A stretch of 64,000 nucleotides of DNA from JAWKXU01 sp020446465 (GCA_041396845.1 JAWKXU010000002.1:248001-312000), one strand, 5' to 3'; numbered from the stretch's first letter, positions 43,393-52,939 are shown. The notes: generated from the sequence alone by a model not told the origin. Made by a program: numbers and translations.

Positions 43393-44006
43393 TACGCCTT
43401 GTCGTCTGGCTGGGCCTTGCCGTGCTGGCATTCGTTGCGATCGGTGCAGAGGTTGACCGGCAATCGCGTTACATGCCGCAGCTTGCGCGCCATGTGCCCG
43501 CCCCTTTCCAGTCTTTTGCCCTTGCCCATGAAACAGCCGCAGCGCTCGATCATGGCGAAAACCGCAAGGCATTGGCGCTTGCCCGCCAGTTGGTGCGCCA
43601 ACGTCCGATCCCGGCTGAAAACCTCACCTTGCTGGCAATGGCAGAACTCGCAAACGGAAAAGAGGCTGCGGGTCTGCAAACAATCAGCCTTGCCGGGGAA
43701 CGCGGCTGGCGTGTCTGGCCGCTACAGGTGACGATGTTGCAGATAGCAATGGCGGAACACGACAACGAAGAGGCCGCAAAACGGCTGGCCGCAATGTGGG
43801 CTATTCCCGAAGACCGCATGGTTATCGACGATTATACGGCCGCGCTTCTGTCAACGCCGGAAGGGCGAGAAGCCTTTGCCGTGAGATTGGCCGAAGGAGG
43901 CATCTGGACCCGCGCCTTTGTGCAGCGCGCGCAGGCCCCGAACGCGGCAGCCAATGATGCTACAGTTCTGGAACGGGCAGAAACGATCAGTTCTGCGGAA
44001 CGGTAA
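43389..44006 (+). CDS. Helical repeat-like envelope protein of the polysaccharide locus
   Basis: This 205-residue protein starts at a TTG overlapping the ligase stop. It has an N-terminal membrane anchor (residues 1-20), then amphipathic helical pairs such as 'NRKALALARQLVRQRPIPAENLTLLAMAELANGKEAAGLQTI', a TPR-like pattern. Such genes often follow O-antigen ligase-like genes. Its last 20 bases overlap the convergent lptA end. Confidence 0.75.
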   Translation: MIRLVVWLGLAVLAFVAIGAEVDRQSRYMPQLARHVPAPFQSFALAHETAAALDHGENRKALALARQLVRQRPIPAENLTLLAMAELANGKEAAGLQTISLAGERGWRVWPLQVTMLQIAMAEHDNEEAAKRLAAMWAIPEDRMVIDDYTAALLSTPEGREAFAVRLAEGGIWTRAFVQRAQAPNAAANDATVLERAETISSAER

Positions 44007-44520
44007 ACGTGCCGCTGACCCGCCCGCCTGTGGAAACCCCGCCAGCCCGGCCATCGACGCTGGAAATGCCCGAATCGAGATTGATGACCAGCCGCTGCCC
44101 GTTCAGGGTATCGCCACCGCGTTTCAGCGAAACGTCACCCGCCATGGTAATCAGGCGTTTGTTGAAATCGTAGATGGCAACGTTCCCACGCGCCGTTTCG
44201 CTGCCCCGGTTCACCAGAACACCGCCCGTTGCCATGATCTGCTGAATCCGCAATGATCCGGCATCGCTATAGGCAACAGTGGTGCGGGCAGCCTGCAATC
44301 GCAGATCGCCCTGTGTAATATCGACATTGCCTGACAGAACGACACGGTCCTGCCGATCCTGCAATTCTATCCTGTCAGCCGCATAGTTCACAGGCGCCTT
44401 GCTATCATGCCCGCCAATGATCTGGGCGGAAAGCTGCATTCCGCCCAATGCCGCAACGGTTACCACAAAACTGGCGAGTGCCAGGCGCGCCGCAGGGGCG
44501 ATGGAACGCAACACGATCAT
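43987..44520 (-). CDS. lptA: LPS transport periplasmic protein LptA
   Basis: This 177-residue protein has a signal segment and the OstA/LptA beta-jellyroll: 'APVNYAADRIELQDRQDRVVLSGNVDITQGDLRLQAARTTVAYSD' and 'GNVAIYDFNKRLITMAGDVSLKRGGDTLNGQRLVINLDSG'. It bridges LPS between inner-membrane LptBFG-C and outer-membrane LptD. It overlaps lptC by 4 bp. Confidence 0.92.
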   Translation of the reverse strand: MIVLRSIAPAARLALASFVVTVAALGGMQLSAQIIGGHDSKAPVNYAADRIELQDRQDRVVLSGNVDITQGDLRLQAARTTVAYSDAGSLRIQQIMATGGVLVNRGSETARGNVAIYDFNKRLITMAGDVSLKRGGDTLNGQRLVINLDSGISSVDGRAGGVSTGGRVSGTFTVPQN

Positions 44521-45164
44521 TCGGGAATCCTCAATTTACCGGGCACCATACGAAGACGCGCATCCCCGACCAGAGTGACCGTGCGCGCGCTGAGATCTGC
44601 TTCCAGCCCCCTGGCAGAAAATGTGCCAGCCGGGATTGCGCCTTCAACGGCACCGCGCCCGACCAGTTTGCGGTTTTCAAGGTCAATCGAGACATCGCGC
44701 GCCACCATGCGATAGCCATCGGCTGCGCTAAACTGCACTGGCCCATCGACGGACACTTCCTCCGCATCGAAATTGTAGCGTCCATCGGCTGCGCTGAGCA
44801 AGGCGGGGCCATCGGACAGCAATATCCGCGCTACCAGATCATGCATGATGACAACCGGGTCGCGCGCGGATTTTTGCACGGCATTCCCTGCCGTCAAGGA
44901 GAATGGACGCCCCTTGTTATCCACCCCGCGATACATCGCATTATCAACGGTGAGGCGGTTTGGCGCGATGTCCACTTCGTTACGGTCCAGCAGGAAGCTG
45001 ACTTCGCCGCGCGGGGAAAGCGGGCTTATCACCATCAAGGCCGCCAGAATGCCGACACCGATTGGCAGCGCCTTGCCAAGGAAAGAAACCAGCCGATCAT
45101 GCGCGCCGCCGGGGGCCGCAAAGGCCCGGCGCCTGTCGCGCATGGTATCTGCCTGAATGCTCAT
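44517..45164 (-). CDS. lptC: LPS export protein LptC
   Basis: This 215-residue protein has one N-terminal membrane helix (about 33-48, 'LPIGVGILAALMVISPL') and repeated LptC strands such as 'GRPFSLTAGNAVQKSARDPVVIMHDLVARI' and 'DGPVQFSAADGYRMVARDVSIDLENRKLVG'. It anchors LptA to the inner-membrane transporter. It follows the RNase D-like gene. Confidence 0.9.
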   Translation of the reverse strand: MSIQADTMRDRRRAFAAPGGAHDRLVSFLGKALPIGVGILAALMVISPLSPRGEVSFLLDRNEVDIAPNRLTVDNAMYRGVDNKGRPFSLTAGNAVQKSARDPVVIMHDLVARILLSDGPALLSAADGRYNFDAEEVSVDGPVQFSAADGYRMVARDVSIDLENRKLVGRGAVEGAIPAGTFSARGLEADLSARTVTLVGDARLRMVPGKLRIPE

Positions 45165-45191
45165 CGTTCTGCCAGTCTGTTCCGCACGGCC

Positions 45192-45809
45192 TTACTCGTG
45201 GCTGAAGATATCCTTGTCTGCCCACCCGGCAAGGTCAAGCCGGGCGCGCGTAGGGAGAAAATCGAAACATGCCTGTGCAATGTCCATGCGCCCTTCGCGT
45301 TCCAGCCGCGTAATCAGGATTTCACGCAGGCGGTGAAGGTAGCGCACATCGCTTGCGGCATAATCGCGCTGGGCATCGCTCAACACCGGGCCGCCCCAAT
45401 CGCTCGATTGCTGCTGTTTGGATATTTCAGCGCCGAGCAATTCGTTGACGAGATTTTTCAGGCCGTGGCGGTCGGTATAGGTGCGGACCAGCTTGCTGGC
45501 GATCTTGGTGCAAAAGACGGGGGCCGCCATCACGCCCAGGTAATGTTCGATCGCTGCCAGATCGAACCGGGCAAAATGATAAAGCTTCACCCGTGCCGGG
45601 TCCGCCAGAACAGCCTTCAGATTGGGCGCGGCATACTGGCTGCCGGGGGAAAATCGCACCAGATGTTCATCACCCTGCCCATCGGAAATCTGGACAAGGC
45701 AAAGCCGGTCACGATGCGTCACCAGCCCCATCGTTTCGGTATCGACAGCAACAGGCCCCGGCGCGAGCACGCCTTCGGGCAGGTCTTCTTCATGAAAATG
45801 CACAGTCAT
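45192..45809 (-). CDS. Ribonuclease D-like 3'-5' exonuclease
   Basis: ATG 45809 (MTVHFHEEDLPEG) gives 205 residues, a single DEDD exonuclease domain: 'AVDTETMGLVTHRDRLCLVQIS', 'KLYHFARFDLAAIEHYLG', and 'DYAASDVRYLHRLREIL' (DEDDy). There is no HRDC domain, so it is shorter than classical RNase D. In alphaproteobacteria this short form lies beside lptC, as here. Confidence 0.9.
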   Translation of the reverse strand: MTVHFHEEDLPEGVLAPGPVAVDTETMGLVTHRDRLCLVQISDGQGDEHLVRFSPGSQYAAPNLKAVLADPARVKLYHFARFDLAAIEHYLGVMAAPVFCTKIASKLVRTYTDRHGLKNLVNELLGAEISKQQQSSDWGGPVLSDAQRDYAASDVRYLHRLREILITRLEREGRMDIAQACFDFLPTRARLDLAGWADKDIFSHE

Positions 45810-45888
45810 GATTAAGGCCTTTAGCGCATCCGTGGAATAGCGAAAGCCCCGGCTGGCGATTGGCACAACATCGGGCTAACCACGGGCC

Positions 45889-46569
45889 ATGACGCAAGAT
45901 GGCATTCCCCCTTCGTGGCAAGCGGTTCTCGAACCCGTCCTGCACAGCCAGAGCGCGCGCAAACTGGGCGGGTGGCTGCGGCAGGAGGAGGATAATGGCA
46001 AGCATATCTACCCACCGCGCGGGCAGCGGCTGGCGGCGCTGGACCTGACACCGCTCAATACAGTGAAAGTCGTCATCCTGGGGCAAGACCCTTACCACGG
46101 CCCCGGCCAGGCCCACGGACTTGCCTTTTCCGTGCCAGATGGAATCGCGCTGCCGCCCTCATTACGCAACATCTACAAGGAACTGGCAGACGACATCGGG
46201 CGCGCGCCACCCACGAGTGGCGACCTGTCGCACTGGGCGAAACAAGGTGTGTTGCTGCTCAACAATGCGTTGACGGTGGAAGCGGGCCTCGCCGGGTCTC
46301 ATCAAAAGATGGGCTGGGAAGACATTACCGACGCCGCAGTTGCTGCCGTGGCGCAAGGCGCAGCACCCAGCGTGTTCATTCTCTGGGGTAGTCATGCACA
46401 GGGGAAAGCGGCCCGAATCCCTGAACTTGGGCCACAAGGCCGCCATTGCGTCATTCGCTCACCCCACCCCAGTCCCTTATCAGCCCACCGGGGGTTCTTC
46501 GGATCAAAGCCGTTCAGTCGCGCCAATGCCTTTCTGAACGAACACGGACGCGGCGCAATCGACTGGTAA
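45889..46569 (+). CDS. ung: Uracil-DNA glycosylase
   Basis: This 226-residue family-1 enzyme has the catalytic water-activating motif 'GQDPYHGPGQAHGLAFSV', 'GVLLLNNALTVEAG', and the Leu-loop 'HPSPLSAHRGFFGSKPFS'. It removes uracil from DNA. It is monocistronic, facing away from the RNase D gene. Confidence 0.96.
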   Translation: MTQDGIPPSWQAVLEPVLHSQSARKLGGWLRQEEDNGKHIYPPRGQRLAALDLTPLNTVKVVILGQDPYHGPGQAHGLAFSVPDGIALPPSLRNIYKELADDIGRAPPTSGDLSHWAKQGVLLLNNALTVEAGLAGSHQKMGWEDITDAAVAAVAQGAAPSVFILWGSHAQGKAARIPELGPQGRHCVIRSPHPSPLSAHRGFFGSKPFSRANAFLNEHGRGAIDW

Positions 46570-46589
46570 CAGGCTCCATCTACGGTTCG

Positions 46590-46745
46590 TCAATCGCCGG
46601 ATAATTCGCCTTCGCTTTGCAGAACTTCTCGCAAGATTTTCACGCGCTTGCGAGCTTCCGTCCAGTCCCGTTCGGGGTGGTCGCGCATTTGCTCAAGCAA
46701 GGATTGCAGTTCGTGGTTACGATCCTGGCTGGTTGTGTCGCGCAT
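46590..46745 (-). CDS. Small hypothetical hydrophilic protein
   Basis: This open frame of 51 residues (ATG 46745, with GAAAGGAGG 7 bases upstream) is highly charged: 'NHELQSLLEQMRDHPERDWTEARKRVKILREVL'. It probably forms two helices. I know no family. The strong ribosome site supports translation. Confidence 0.6.
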   Translation of the reverse strand: MRDTTSQDRNHELQSLLEQMRDHPERDWTEARKRVKILREVLQSEGELSGD

Positions 46746-46820
46746 AAGGCCCTCCTTTCGTGTTGGTCCTGTAACGGACCAATGCAGGAGCATGAGGATA
46801 GTTCCGGGCGGTTCCGCCCC

Positions 46821-47285
46821 CTATCCGGCCAGCTTGTCATGCCCGCCGGTTGAACCAAACCCGCCAGCGCCGCGGGCTGTATCGTCCAGCGATTCGGATA
46901 CGACCCATGCCGCGCGCACCACAGGCGCAAGCACGATCTGGGCGATACGATCACCCCGCTTGATCGCAAAATCTGCATCCCCATGATTGATAAGGATAAC
47001 TTTCAACTCACCGCGATAATCCGAATCGATCGTTCCGGGCGCATTGGCAAGGCTGATCCCGTGCTTCAGCGCCAGCCCCGAACGCGGTCGCACCTGGATT
47101 TCAAAGCCATCCGGAATCGCCATGGCCAACCCCGTAGCCACCGCATGACGGCCACCGCTTGCCGGCAGAACAACATCTTCTGCCGCCACAACGTCCATGC
47201 CCGCAGCGCCACTTGTCGCATAGGCGGGCAGCGCCAGCCCTTTCCCATGCGGCAAGCGCATGATCTGCACGGGAATATCAGCCAT
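46821..47285 (-). CDS. dut: dUTP diphosphatase
   Basis: ATG 47285 (MADIPVQIMRL) gives 154 residues with all five trimeric dUTPase motifs: 'AGMDVVAA', 'PRSGLALKHGI', 'NAPGTIDSDYRGELKVILIN', 'KRGDRIAQIV' and the C-terminal 'RGAGGFGSTG'. It hydrolyses dUTP to dUMP. A TTG nine bases upstream is possible. It follows coaBC closely. Confidence 0.96.
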   Translation of the reverse strand: MADIPVQIMRLPHGKGLALPAYATSGAAGMDVVAAEDVVLPASGGRHAVATGLAMAIPDGFEIQVRPRSGLALKHGISLANAPGTIDSDYRGELKVILINHGDADFAIKRGDRIAQIVLAPVVRAAWVVSESLDDTARGAGGFGSTGGHDKLAG

Positions 47286-47295
47286 ATCGGTCAAA

Positions 47296-49044
47296 TCAGT
47301 CTTCCTCGTCAGCAGGTCCGACAGCTTGGGCGACCTTTTCGATCAGGCGCCGGGCAACGTCCTGCTTGGGCATATGGTCCCAGCTGTCAACGTCATCGGC
47401 GCTGACAATGTGGACAGTGTTGCTGTCGCCGCCCATGACATCACCCGATACGTCGTTTGCCACGATCCAGTGGCACCCCTTGCGCTTGCGCTTGGCCTTG
47501 GCGTTTTCGATCACATCGTCGGTTTCGGCGGCAAATCCGATAATCAGGCCGGGCCGTTTGGTCATACCCGAAACATTGGCGAGGATATCGGGGTTTTCCG
47601 TCAGACGCAGCGCAGGCGGCGCAGACTGGCGCTTTTTCATCTTGCTGTCCGCCACTTCGTGCGATCGCCAGTCCGCCACCGCAGCCACCATGATCGCGAC
47701 ATCGGCAGGCAATGCCTTCTTCACCGCGTCTGCCATTTCCTGCGCTGTTTCGACATCGATCCGGTCCACACCCGGCGGTGTCTGCAAGTGGACGGGGCCG
47801 GAAACCAGCGTCACGCGCGCACCGGCAGCAGCAGCTGCCGCAGCAATGGAAAAGCCCTGCCGGCCCGACGAACGGTTGGCGATATAGCGCACCGGATCAA
47901 TCGGCTCATGCGTTGGGCCAGCCGTCACCAGAACATGCCTGCCGAACAGCGGGCGATGATCGGGATCAACATCAAAGTCCGGCTGGCCTTCCAGCGGATC
48001 ATCCAGCACTTCGGGAATATCACCGACTGGCACCGCAGCCGCTTCACCCTCAAATGCCTCTGGCGGCGACTGATTCGGGTTAACCTCGTGGTTGATCGCT
48101 TCCCGATCGGTTGGCGGCGCAGCCTTGGCCGCACCTTTTGTCGCCAGCAGCGGGCCACCCGGCGCAGGCTCTCCGGCAGCAAGTGCGGCCTCTTCAAACC
48201 GGCGCAAATCTTCATCGTCCTGCGTGCTGTCAGGCTCGGGCGCAGTCTCCTGTTCAACCGTCTCTACCGGCTCTTCAGCGATGTCCTCATAATCATCGAG
48301 AGAAGGCGCCTTGCGCGAGGACGCGCGAGGGATGATCGAGGCGAGCAAACCACCAAGGCCACCGCGCACGCTTGTTGTTTCAGGCTCTTTTGCCCGCTCG
48401 GGTTCGGGTTCAGGCTCCAGCGCCTCAACGTGTCCGGCTTCCTCACCGGCTAGGTCGGGCGTGACACCGCTATGGGTAAGCTGCGGAGGTGGTGCCTCAA
48501 CGGCAATGCCTAACTGCCCGCCAATCGCCTGCCACACGGCATCGGGTTCCGGCAGGCGTCCGGGACCAAACTCACCACATGCCATCGGGCCTTCGTCAGG
48601 CTCCATCACCGTGACACCGGCACGACGCAGCAAATCGACATTGCGCCGCGTTGCCTCATGTTGCCACATCTGCACGTTCATGGCGGGAACGGCCATCACC
48701 GGCTTGTCCGTCGCCAACAGCAGAGTCGTCGCCAGATCGTCCGCGATACCGCTCGCCATCTTGGCAAGAAGATCGGCTGTCGCCGGGCATACGACCACCA
48801 GATCGGCTTGGCGGCTGAGCTGGATATGCCCCATCTCGACTTCGTTCTTCAAATCCCAAAGCGTTGTGTAAACAGGATTTTCACTAAGCGCAGCCAAAGT
48901 CATGGGGGTCACGAACTGGGCACCGGCTTCTGTCAGCACGCAGGTGACAAGGCCGCCATTCTTGCGGATCGTACGGACGAGTTCGCAAGCCTTGTAAGCT
49001 GCAATTCCGCCACCAACGACGAGGAGTATACGGGGTGTAGGCAT
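47296..49044 (-). CDS. coaBC: Bifunctional phosphopantothenoylcysteine decarboxylase/ligase with long acidic linker
   Basis: ATG 49044 (MPTPRILLVVGGGIAAYKA) gives 582 residues. The CoaC flavoprotein domain occupies residues 1-180 ('VVCPATADLLAKMASGIADDL', 'PAMNVQMW'). The CoaB ligase domain begins near 370 ('HVLVTAGPTHEPIDPVRYIANRSSGRQG') and runs to the end. Relatives have about 400 residues. The extra roughly 180 residues are an acidic Glu/Pro/Ala-rich linker between the two domains with one hydrophobic patch ('GGLGGLLASIIP'). The enzyme makes 4'-phosphopantetheine for CoA. Confidence 0.95.
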   Translation of the reverse strand: MPTPRILLVVGGGIAAYKACELVRTIRKNGGLVTCVLTEAGAQFVTPMTLAALSENPVYTTLWDLKNEVEMGHIQLSRQADLVVVCPATADLLAKMASGIADDLATTLLLATDKPVMAVPAMNVQMWQHEATRRNVDLLRRAGVTVMEPDEGPMACGEFGPGRLPEPDAVWQAIGGQLGIAVEAPPPQLTHSGVTPDLAGEEAGHVEALEPEPEPERAKEPETTSVRGGLGGLLASIIPRASSRKAPSLDDYEDIAEEPVETVEQETAPEPDSTQDDEDLRRFEEAALAAGEPAPGGPLLATKGAAKAAPPTDREAINHEVNPNQSPPEAFEGEAAAVPVGDIPEVLDDPLEGQPDFDVDPDHRPLFGRHVLVTAGPTHEPIDPVRYIANRSSGRQGFSIAAAAAAAGARVTLVSGPVHLQTPPGVDRIDVETAQEMADAVKKALPADVAIMVAAVADWRSHEVADSKMKKRQSAPPALRLTENPDILANVSGMTKRPGLIIGFAAETDDVIENAKAKRKRKGCHWIVANDVSGDVMGGDSNTVHIVSADDVDSWDHMPKQDVARRLIEKVAQAVGPADEED

Positions 49045-49145
49045 AATGGGTTCCTGCCCTTGCACGAAAGTTCACGCAATCGCTTTACTTGGTATGGTTA
49101 ACAACCCACAAGAAGTTCACAACCCGCTGATGAGAGGATGAACAC

Positions 49146-49544
49146 ATGCGACTGATCCTGACCGCGCTGGTTTTTCTGGGTGGCCTGTTCTTTATCCTGC
49201 TGGGCCTGGCATACCTGTTCCAGCCTGCCGAAACCGCAGCCGGGTTTGGCATTGCCGCCACAGATGGGATGGGCAAGGCAGCCATACGCGCTGACATGAC
49301 GGCCCTGTTCTGCGTGACAGGCATCACGATGATGTGGGGTGCCTGGAAACGCAGCGGCGACATTCTTCTGGTTCCCGCCCTTATCATGGGCATCGCCATG
49401 ATCGGGCGGCTGGCAGATGCGGCAACAGCCGGCACGTATGACGGATACTTGCCACCGATTCTGATTGAAGGCGCCGTATTCGTGCTGCTTATGTTTTCGC
49501 GGTCCGTCCTGCCTCACCATACGATTGACCACGTCGGCGAATAA
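49146..49544 (+). CDS. Small four-helix membrane protein (DUF4345-like)
   Basis: This 132-residue protein has four hydrophobic helices, beginning 'LILTALVFLGGLFFILLGLAYLFQPAETAAGFGI' and including 'KAAIRADMTALFCVTGITMMWG' and 'LIMGIAMIGRLADAA'. The pattern resembles DUF4345 proteins of unknown function. It stands alone between coaBC and ubiB. Confidence 0.75.
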   Translation: MRLILTALVFLGGLFFILLGLAYLFQPAETAAGFGIAATDGMGKAAIRADMTALFCVTGITMMWGAWKRSGDILLVPALIMGIAMIGRLADAATAGTYDGYLPPILIEGAVFVLLMFSRSVLPHHTIDHVGE

Positions 49545-49566
49545 GCCTCGCTATCAGCGCGAAGCG

Positions 49567-51120
49567 TTATAGCCAGCCAACTGCGGCAACTGCCCCCACT
49601 GCCAGCGCCGCCCCGACAAGCGCAGACAGCAAGCGTCCGCCCCATTTGCGGTGGCCACCATTCCAGATTAGCGGAATGTCGGGCAGCGGTGCCTGTTCGG
49701 GCGCTCCGCCCTTTGGCGGGAACTGCTCTTCCAGCCGGCGGACAAGTGCGGGGAGGCGCAGCAAGGTTTGCCCATCTTCCCGAATACGATCTGCCAACGC
49801 CGATTCGGGGCCGAGTTCTTCGCGAATCCAGCTTTTGACGTAAGGGGCAGACGCATCCCACATGTTGATTTGCGGGTTTAGCTGCGTTGCAATCCCTTCC
49901 ACCATCACCATCGTTTTTTGCAGTAACAACAAGTGCGGCTGGGTCTGCATGTCGAAATCGCGCGTAATGGCAAACAGGCCATCGAGCATTTGCCCGACGG
50001 AGAGTTCACTCACCGGTTTGCCGCGCATCGGTTCGCCCACTGCGCGCAGCGCCGTCGCAAACTCTTCGACGGAATGATAGCTGGGCACATATTGCGCCTC
50101 GAAATGGATTTCAGCGACGCGGCGATAATTGCCGGTCGTCAGGCCATAAAGAATCTCTGCCAGCCATTGCCGCGCGCGCCGGTCAATCCGGCCCATGATC
50201 CCGAAATCAATCGCAACAATCGTGCCGTCCGCACGCACGAAAAGATTCCCGTGGTGCATATCGGCATGGAAGAAACCGGCACTGATCGCTTGCGTCAGGA
50301 ACGCAAGCACCAACCGCCCTGCAAGGTCCGGCAAGTCATGCCCCGCTGCCGCCAGAGCCTGCGTTTCGCTGATCTTGATGCCCTCGATCCAGTCAACCGT
50401 CATAACCCGGCCATTGGTGCGGTCCCAGTCAACAGCCGGCACGGCATAGCCGCCAAAGCCCTTCATCGCTTCGGCCAGTTCGCTGGCAGAGGCCGCTTCG
50501 CGCCGCAAATCCAGTTCCCGGTTCGTCCAGCGCCGGAAATTGGCCATCGTCTGCCGGGGACGAAGGCGTGCCGCTTCCCCGCCCAGTGCCTCGACGTGGG
50601 CGGCGGCCCATTCGTAAGTGGCAATGTCGGACGCAAACTTTTCACGAATGGCAGGGCGCAGCACTTTCACGGCCACTTCGCGCCCTTCTGTCGTCACGGC
50701 CTTGTGAACTTGCGCGATGGAGGCTGAACCGACAGGCTCCGGATCTATGGAAGCATACAGGCTTTCCAGCGGCGCTGCAAAGCTGCGTTCAATTTCATGA
50801 CGGATTGCTGAAAATGGCACGGGCGGCAAACTGTCCTGCAAACTGAGCAGGTTGTTTGCCACATCATCGCCAACAAGATCGGGCCGCGTTGCCAGCGTCT
50901 GCCCCAGCTTGATCGCCGCAGGGCCAATCTGCTGGAAGGCCGTCGCATAGTCCGGTGTGCCGGTTTTGCCTGTGAAGGTGGACCACCGCGCCAGCCGGAC
51001 CAGCCGCTTTACCGGAAGCGGCGTGTTGGGATCGTTTTCTATTCCCACAAGCGCGCGATGGCGCGCCAGTGTGCGCCCCCATTTCAGCAGCCGCCAGATA
51101 TGCGTTGCAGGCCGCGTCAC
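49567..51120 (-). CDS. ubiB: Ubiquinone biosynthesis kinase-like protein UbiB
   Basis: This 517-residue protein starts at GTG. It has the 'KxGQ' motif ('GPAAIKLGQTLATRPD'), 'SASIAQVHKAV' (Ala-rich loop), 'VAVKVLRPAIREKF', catalytic 'FFHADMHHGNLFV' and 'IVAIDFGIMGRID', then two C-terminal membrane helices. It assists ubiquinone synthesis at the membrane. It lies 2 bp downstream of ubiE. Confidence 0.95.
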   Translation of the reverse strand: MTRPATHIWRLLKWGRTLARHRALVGIENDPNTPLPVKRLVRLARWSTFTGKTGTPDYATAFQQIGPAAIKLGQTLATRPDLVGDDVANNLLSLQDSLPPVPFSAIRHEIERSFAAPLESLYASIDPEPVGSASIAQVHKAVTTEGREVAVKVLRPAIREKFASDIATYEWAAAHVEALGGEAARLRPRQTMANFRRWTNRELDLRREAASASELAEAMKGFGGYAVPAVDWDRTNGRVMTVDWIEGIKISETQALAAAGHDLPDLAGRLVLAFLTQAISAGFFHADMHHGNLFVRADGTIVAIDFGIMGRIDRRARQWLAEILYGLTTGNYRRVAEIHFEAQYVPSYHSVEEFATALRAVGEPMRGKPVSELSVGQMLDGLFAITRDFDMQTQPHLLLLQKTMVMVEGIATQLNPQINMWDASAPYVKSWIREELGPESALADRIREDGQTLLRLPALVRRLEEQFPPKGGAPEQAPLPDIPLIWNGGHRKWGGRLLSALVGAALAVGAVAAVGWL

Positions 51121-51122
51121 GC

Positions 51123-51854
51123 CTATATCTTCCAGCCTGAATGGATCGCCACCAGCCCACCCAGGATCGGTTCCACCCTGGTTTGCACGAACCCGGCATC
51201 GCGGATCATCTGTTCAAACTCCGGCATCGGCGGAAACCGGCGAATCGATTCGATCAGGTAACGGTAGCTATCGGCATCGCCGGCAATTGCCTGACCGATT
51301 TTCGGCACGAGACGGTGCGAATAGAGATCATAGGCCTCTTTGAAGCCCGGCCATTGGGTCGTTGAAAACTCGAGGCAAAAGAACCGCCCGCCATGGCGCA
51401 GCACGCGGTATGCCTCTGCCAGCGCGCTATCGATCCGGGTGACGTTCCTGATGCCGAATGCAATCGTATAGCCATCGAAAAAACGCGCCGGGAACGTCAA
51501 TTCCTCAGCGTTTTGACAAGACCAGCCGAGGCCATCAATCCCGCGCTCCATCGCCCGTTCAACACCGACGTCCAGCATATCCTGATTGATGTCGCAGACA
51601 GTCACATCTGCGCCCCGCGCAGCCATACGAAACGCAATGTCGCCCGTGCCGCCGGCCATATCCAGAATGGCTTCACCCAGTTGCGGCTTCACGCGGCGAA
51701 CGAAGCGATCCTTCCACAAACGATGCATCCCGCCCGACATGGCATCGTTCATCACATCATATTTGCGGGCAACACTGGAAAAGACTGCGCCCACGCGCTC
51801 GGTCTTTTCATCAGCGCTTATGTCTTCATAACCGAAGGATACACGTTCACTCAT
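51123..51854 (-). CDS. ubiE: Ubiquinone/menaquinone C-methyltransferase UbiE
   Basis: ATG 51854 (MSERVSFGYEDIS) gives 243 residues: 'VFSSVARKYDVMNDAMSGGMHRLWKDRFV', SAM motif I 'LDMAGGTGDIAFRMA', and 'TIAFGIRNVTRID'. It methylates the quinone ring. The 420 bases of open frame upstream are antisense to mutM and were excluded. Confidence 0.95.
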   Translation of the reverse strand: MSERVSFGYEDISADEKTERVGAVFSSVARKYDVMNDAMSGGMHRLWKDRFVRRVKPQLGEAILDMAGGTGDIAFRMAARGADVTVCDINQDMLDVGVERAMERGIDGLGWSCQNAEELTFPARFFDGYTIAFGIRNVTRIDSALAEAYRVLRHGGRFFCLEFSTTQWPGFKEAYDLYSHRLVPKIGQAIAGDADSYRYLIESIRRFPPMPEFEQMIRDAGFVQTRVEPILGGLVAIHSGWKI

Positions 51855-51962
51855 GCGCGCGGCTTTAGGAGGAATTGCCCGCGGGGCAAAGGGTGTTAGA
51901 GAGTTCTGCCGCCAGAACCCTCTCCAGAGGTGCCTGCTCCTTGATGAAGATACGAATCTGCC

Positions 51963-52775
51963 ATGCCTGAACTTCCCGAAGTTGAAACCACGGTTCGCGG
52001 CCTTGCCCGCGTGCTGGAAGGCGAACGACTGGAACGAATCGCGCTCAACCGGGCAGACCTGCGCCGCCCCTTCCCGCCCGATCTTGTCCAGGCACTGACG
52101 GGAGCGCGGGTTACGGCGCTTGGCCGCCGTGCGAAGTATGGCCTTATCCATACCGACCGCAGCCGCACCGTTGTGTTCCACCTGGGGATGAGCGGACGCT
52201 GGCGAATCGACCCTGCCAGCGCGGACAAGCATGATCATCTTGTTGTGCATACGGGCGGAGGACATGTGCTTGCGCTCAATGATCCGCGCCGCTTCGGGTC
52301 TGTCGATCTTGTGGATACCGACATGCTGGACGCATGGCCCACATTTGCCGCGATGGGACCGGAGCCGCTGGGGCCAGAACTCACAGCCGCCTATCTGGGA
52401 GAAGTGCTTGCGGGGCGCGGTTCGGCGGTAAAACTCTTGCTGCTCGACCAGCGGATCATCGCCGGGCTTGGCAATATCTATGTCTGCGAAGCGCTCAACC
52501 GGGCGCGCATCAACCCGCGCAAGGCCGGCGGAAAGGTCGGGCGCGCAGCCATCGCGCGGCTTGTGCCAGAAATAAAAGCCGTGCTGGCAGAGGCAATAGC
52601 GGCGGGCGGATCAACAATCCGGGACTATGCGCAGCCCGACGGCGAGCTTGGCTATTTCGCCAATGACTGGCGCGTCTATGGCCGCGAAGGAGCCCAATGC
52701 ACCTGTGGCGGCACGATCGAGCGTTTCGCGCAAGGCGGGCGCAGCACGTGGTATTGCCGCAAGTGCCAGCGATAG
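51963..52775 (+). CDS. mutM: Formamidopyrimidine-DNA glycosylase
   Basis: This 270-residue protein begins 'MPELPEVETTVRGLARVL', with the catalytic Pro2 and Glu3. 'GRRAKYGLIH' carries the conserved Lys, and the protein ends in the zinc finger 'CTCGGTIERFAQGGRSTWYC..C'. It excises oxidised purines. It is transcribed divergently from ubiE. Confidence 0.97.
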   Translation: MPELPEVETTVRGLARVLEGERLERIALNRADLRRPFPPDLVQALTGARVTALGRRAKYGLIHTDRSRTVVFHLGMSGRWRIDPASADKHDHLVVHTGGGHVLALNDPRRFGSVDLVDTDMLDAWPTFAAMGPEPLGPELTAAYLGEVLAGRGSAVKLLLLDQRIIAGLGNIYVCEALNRARINPRKAGGKVGRAAIARLVPEIKAVLAEAIAAGGSTIRDYAQPDGELGYFANDWRVYGREGAQCTCGGTIERFAQGGRSTWYCRKCQR

Positions 52776-52939
52776 GAACGGACACTACCGGCGCGCAACT
52801 CTTGTTGACGATTCGGCCTGTCATCGCTAAGGGCCGCGCTTCAATGCAGGGGCGGCTTGTCCGCACCGTGCATTTTCAGATGGATTTTTCGACAGGAATT
52901 GGCGCTGCCGCACTGTGGTAGCGCAAGCAAAGGACAGAC

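Noticed and set aside
44448..45815. Plus-strand frame of 455 codons opposite lptA, lptC and the RNase D gene
   Set aside because: It covers three conserved genes in antisense and is rich in His/Arg/Gln as expected for shadow translation.
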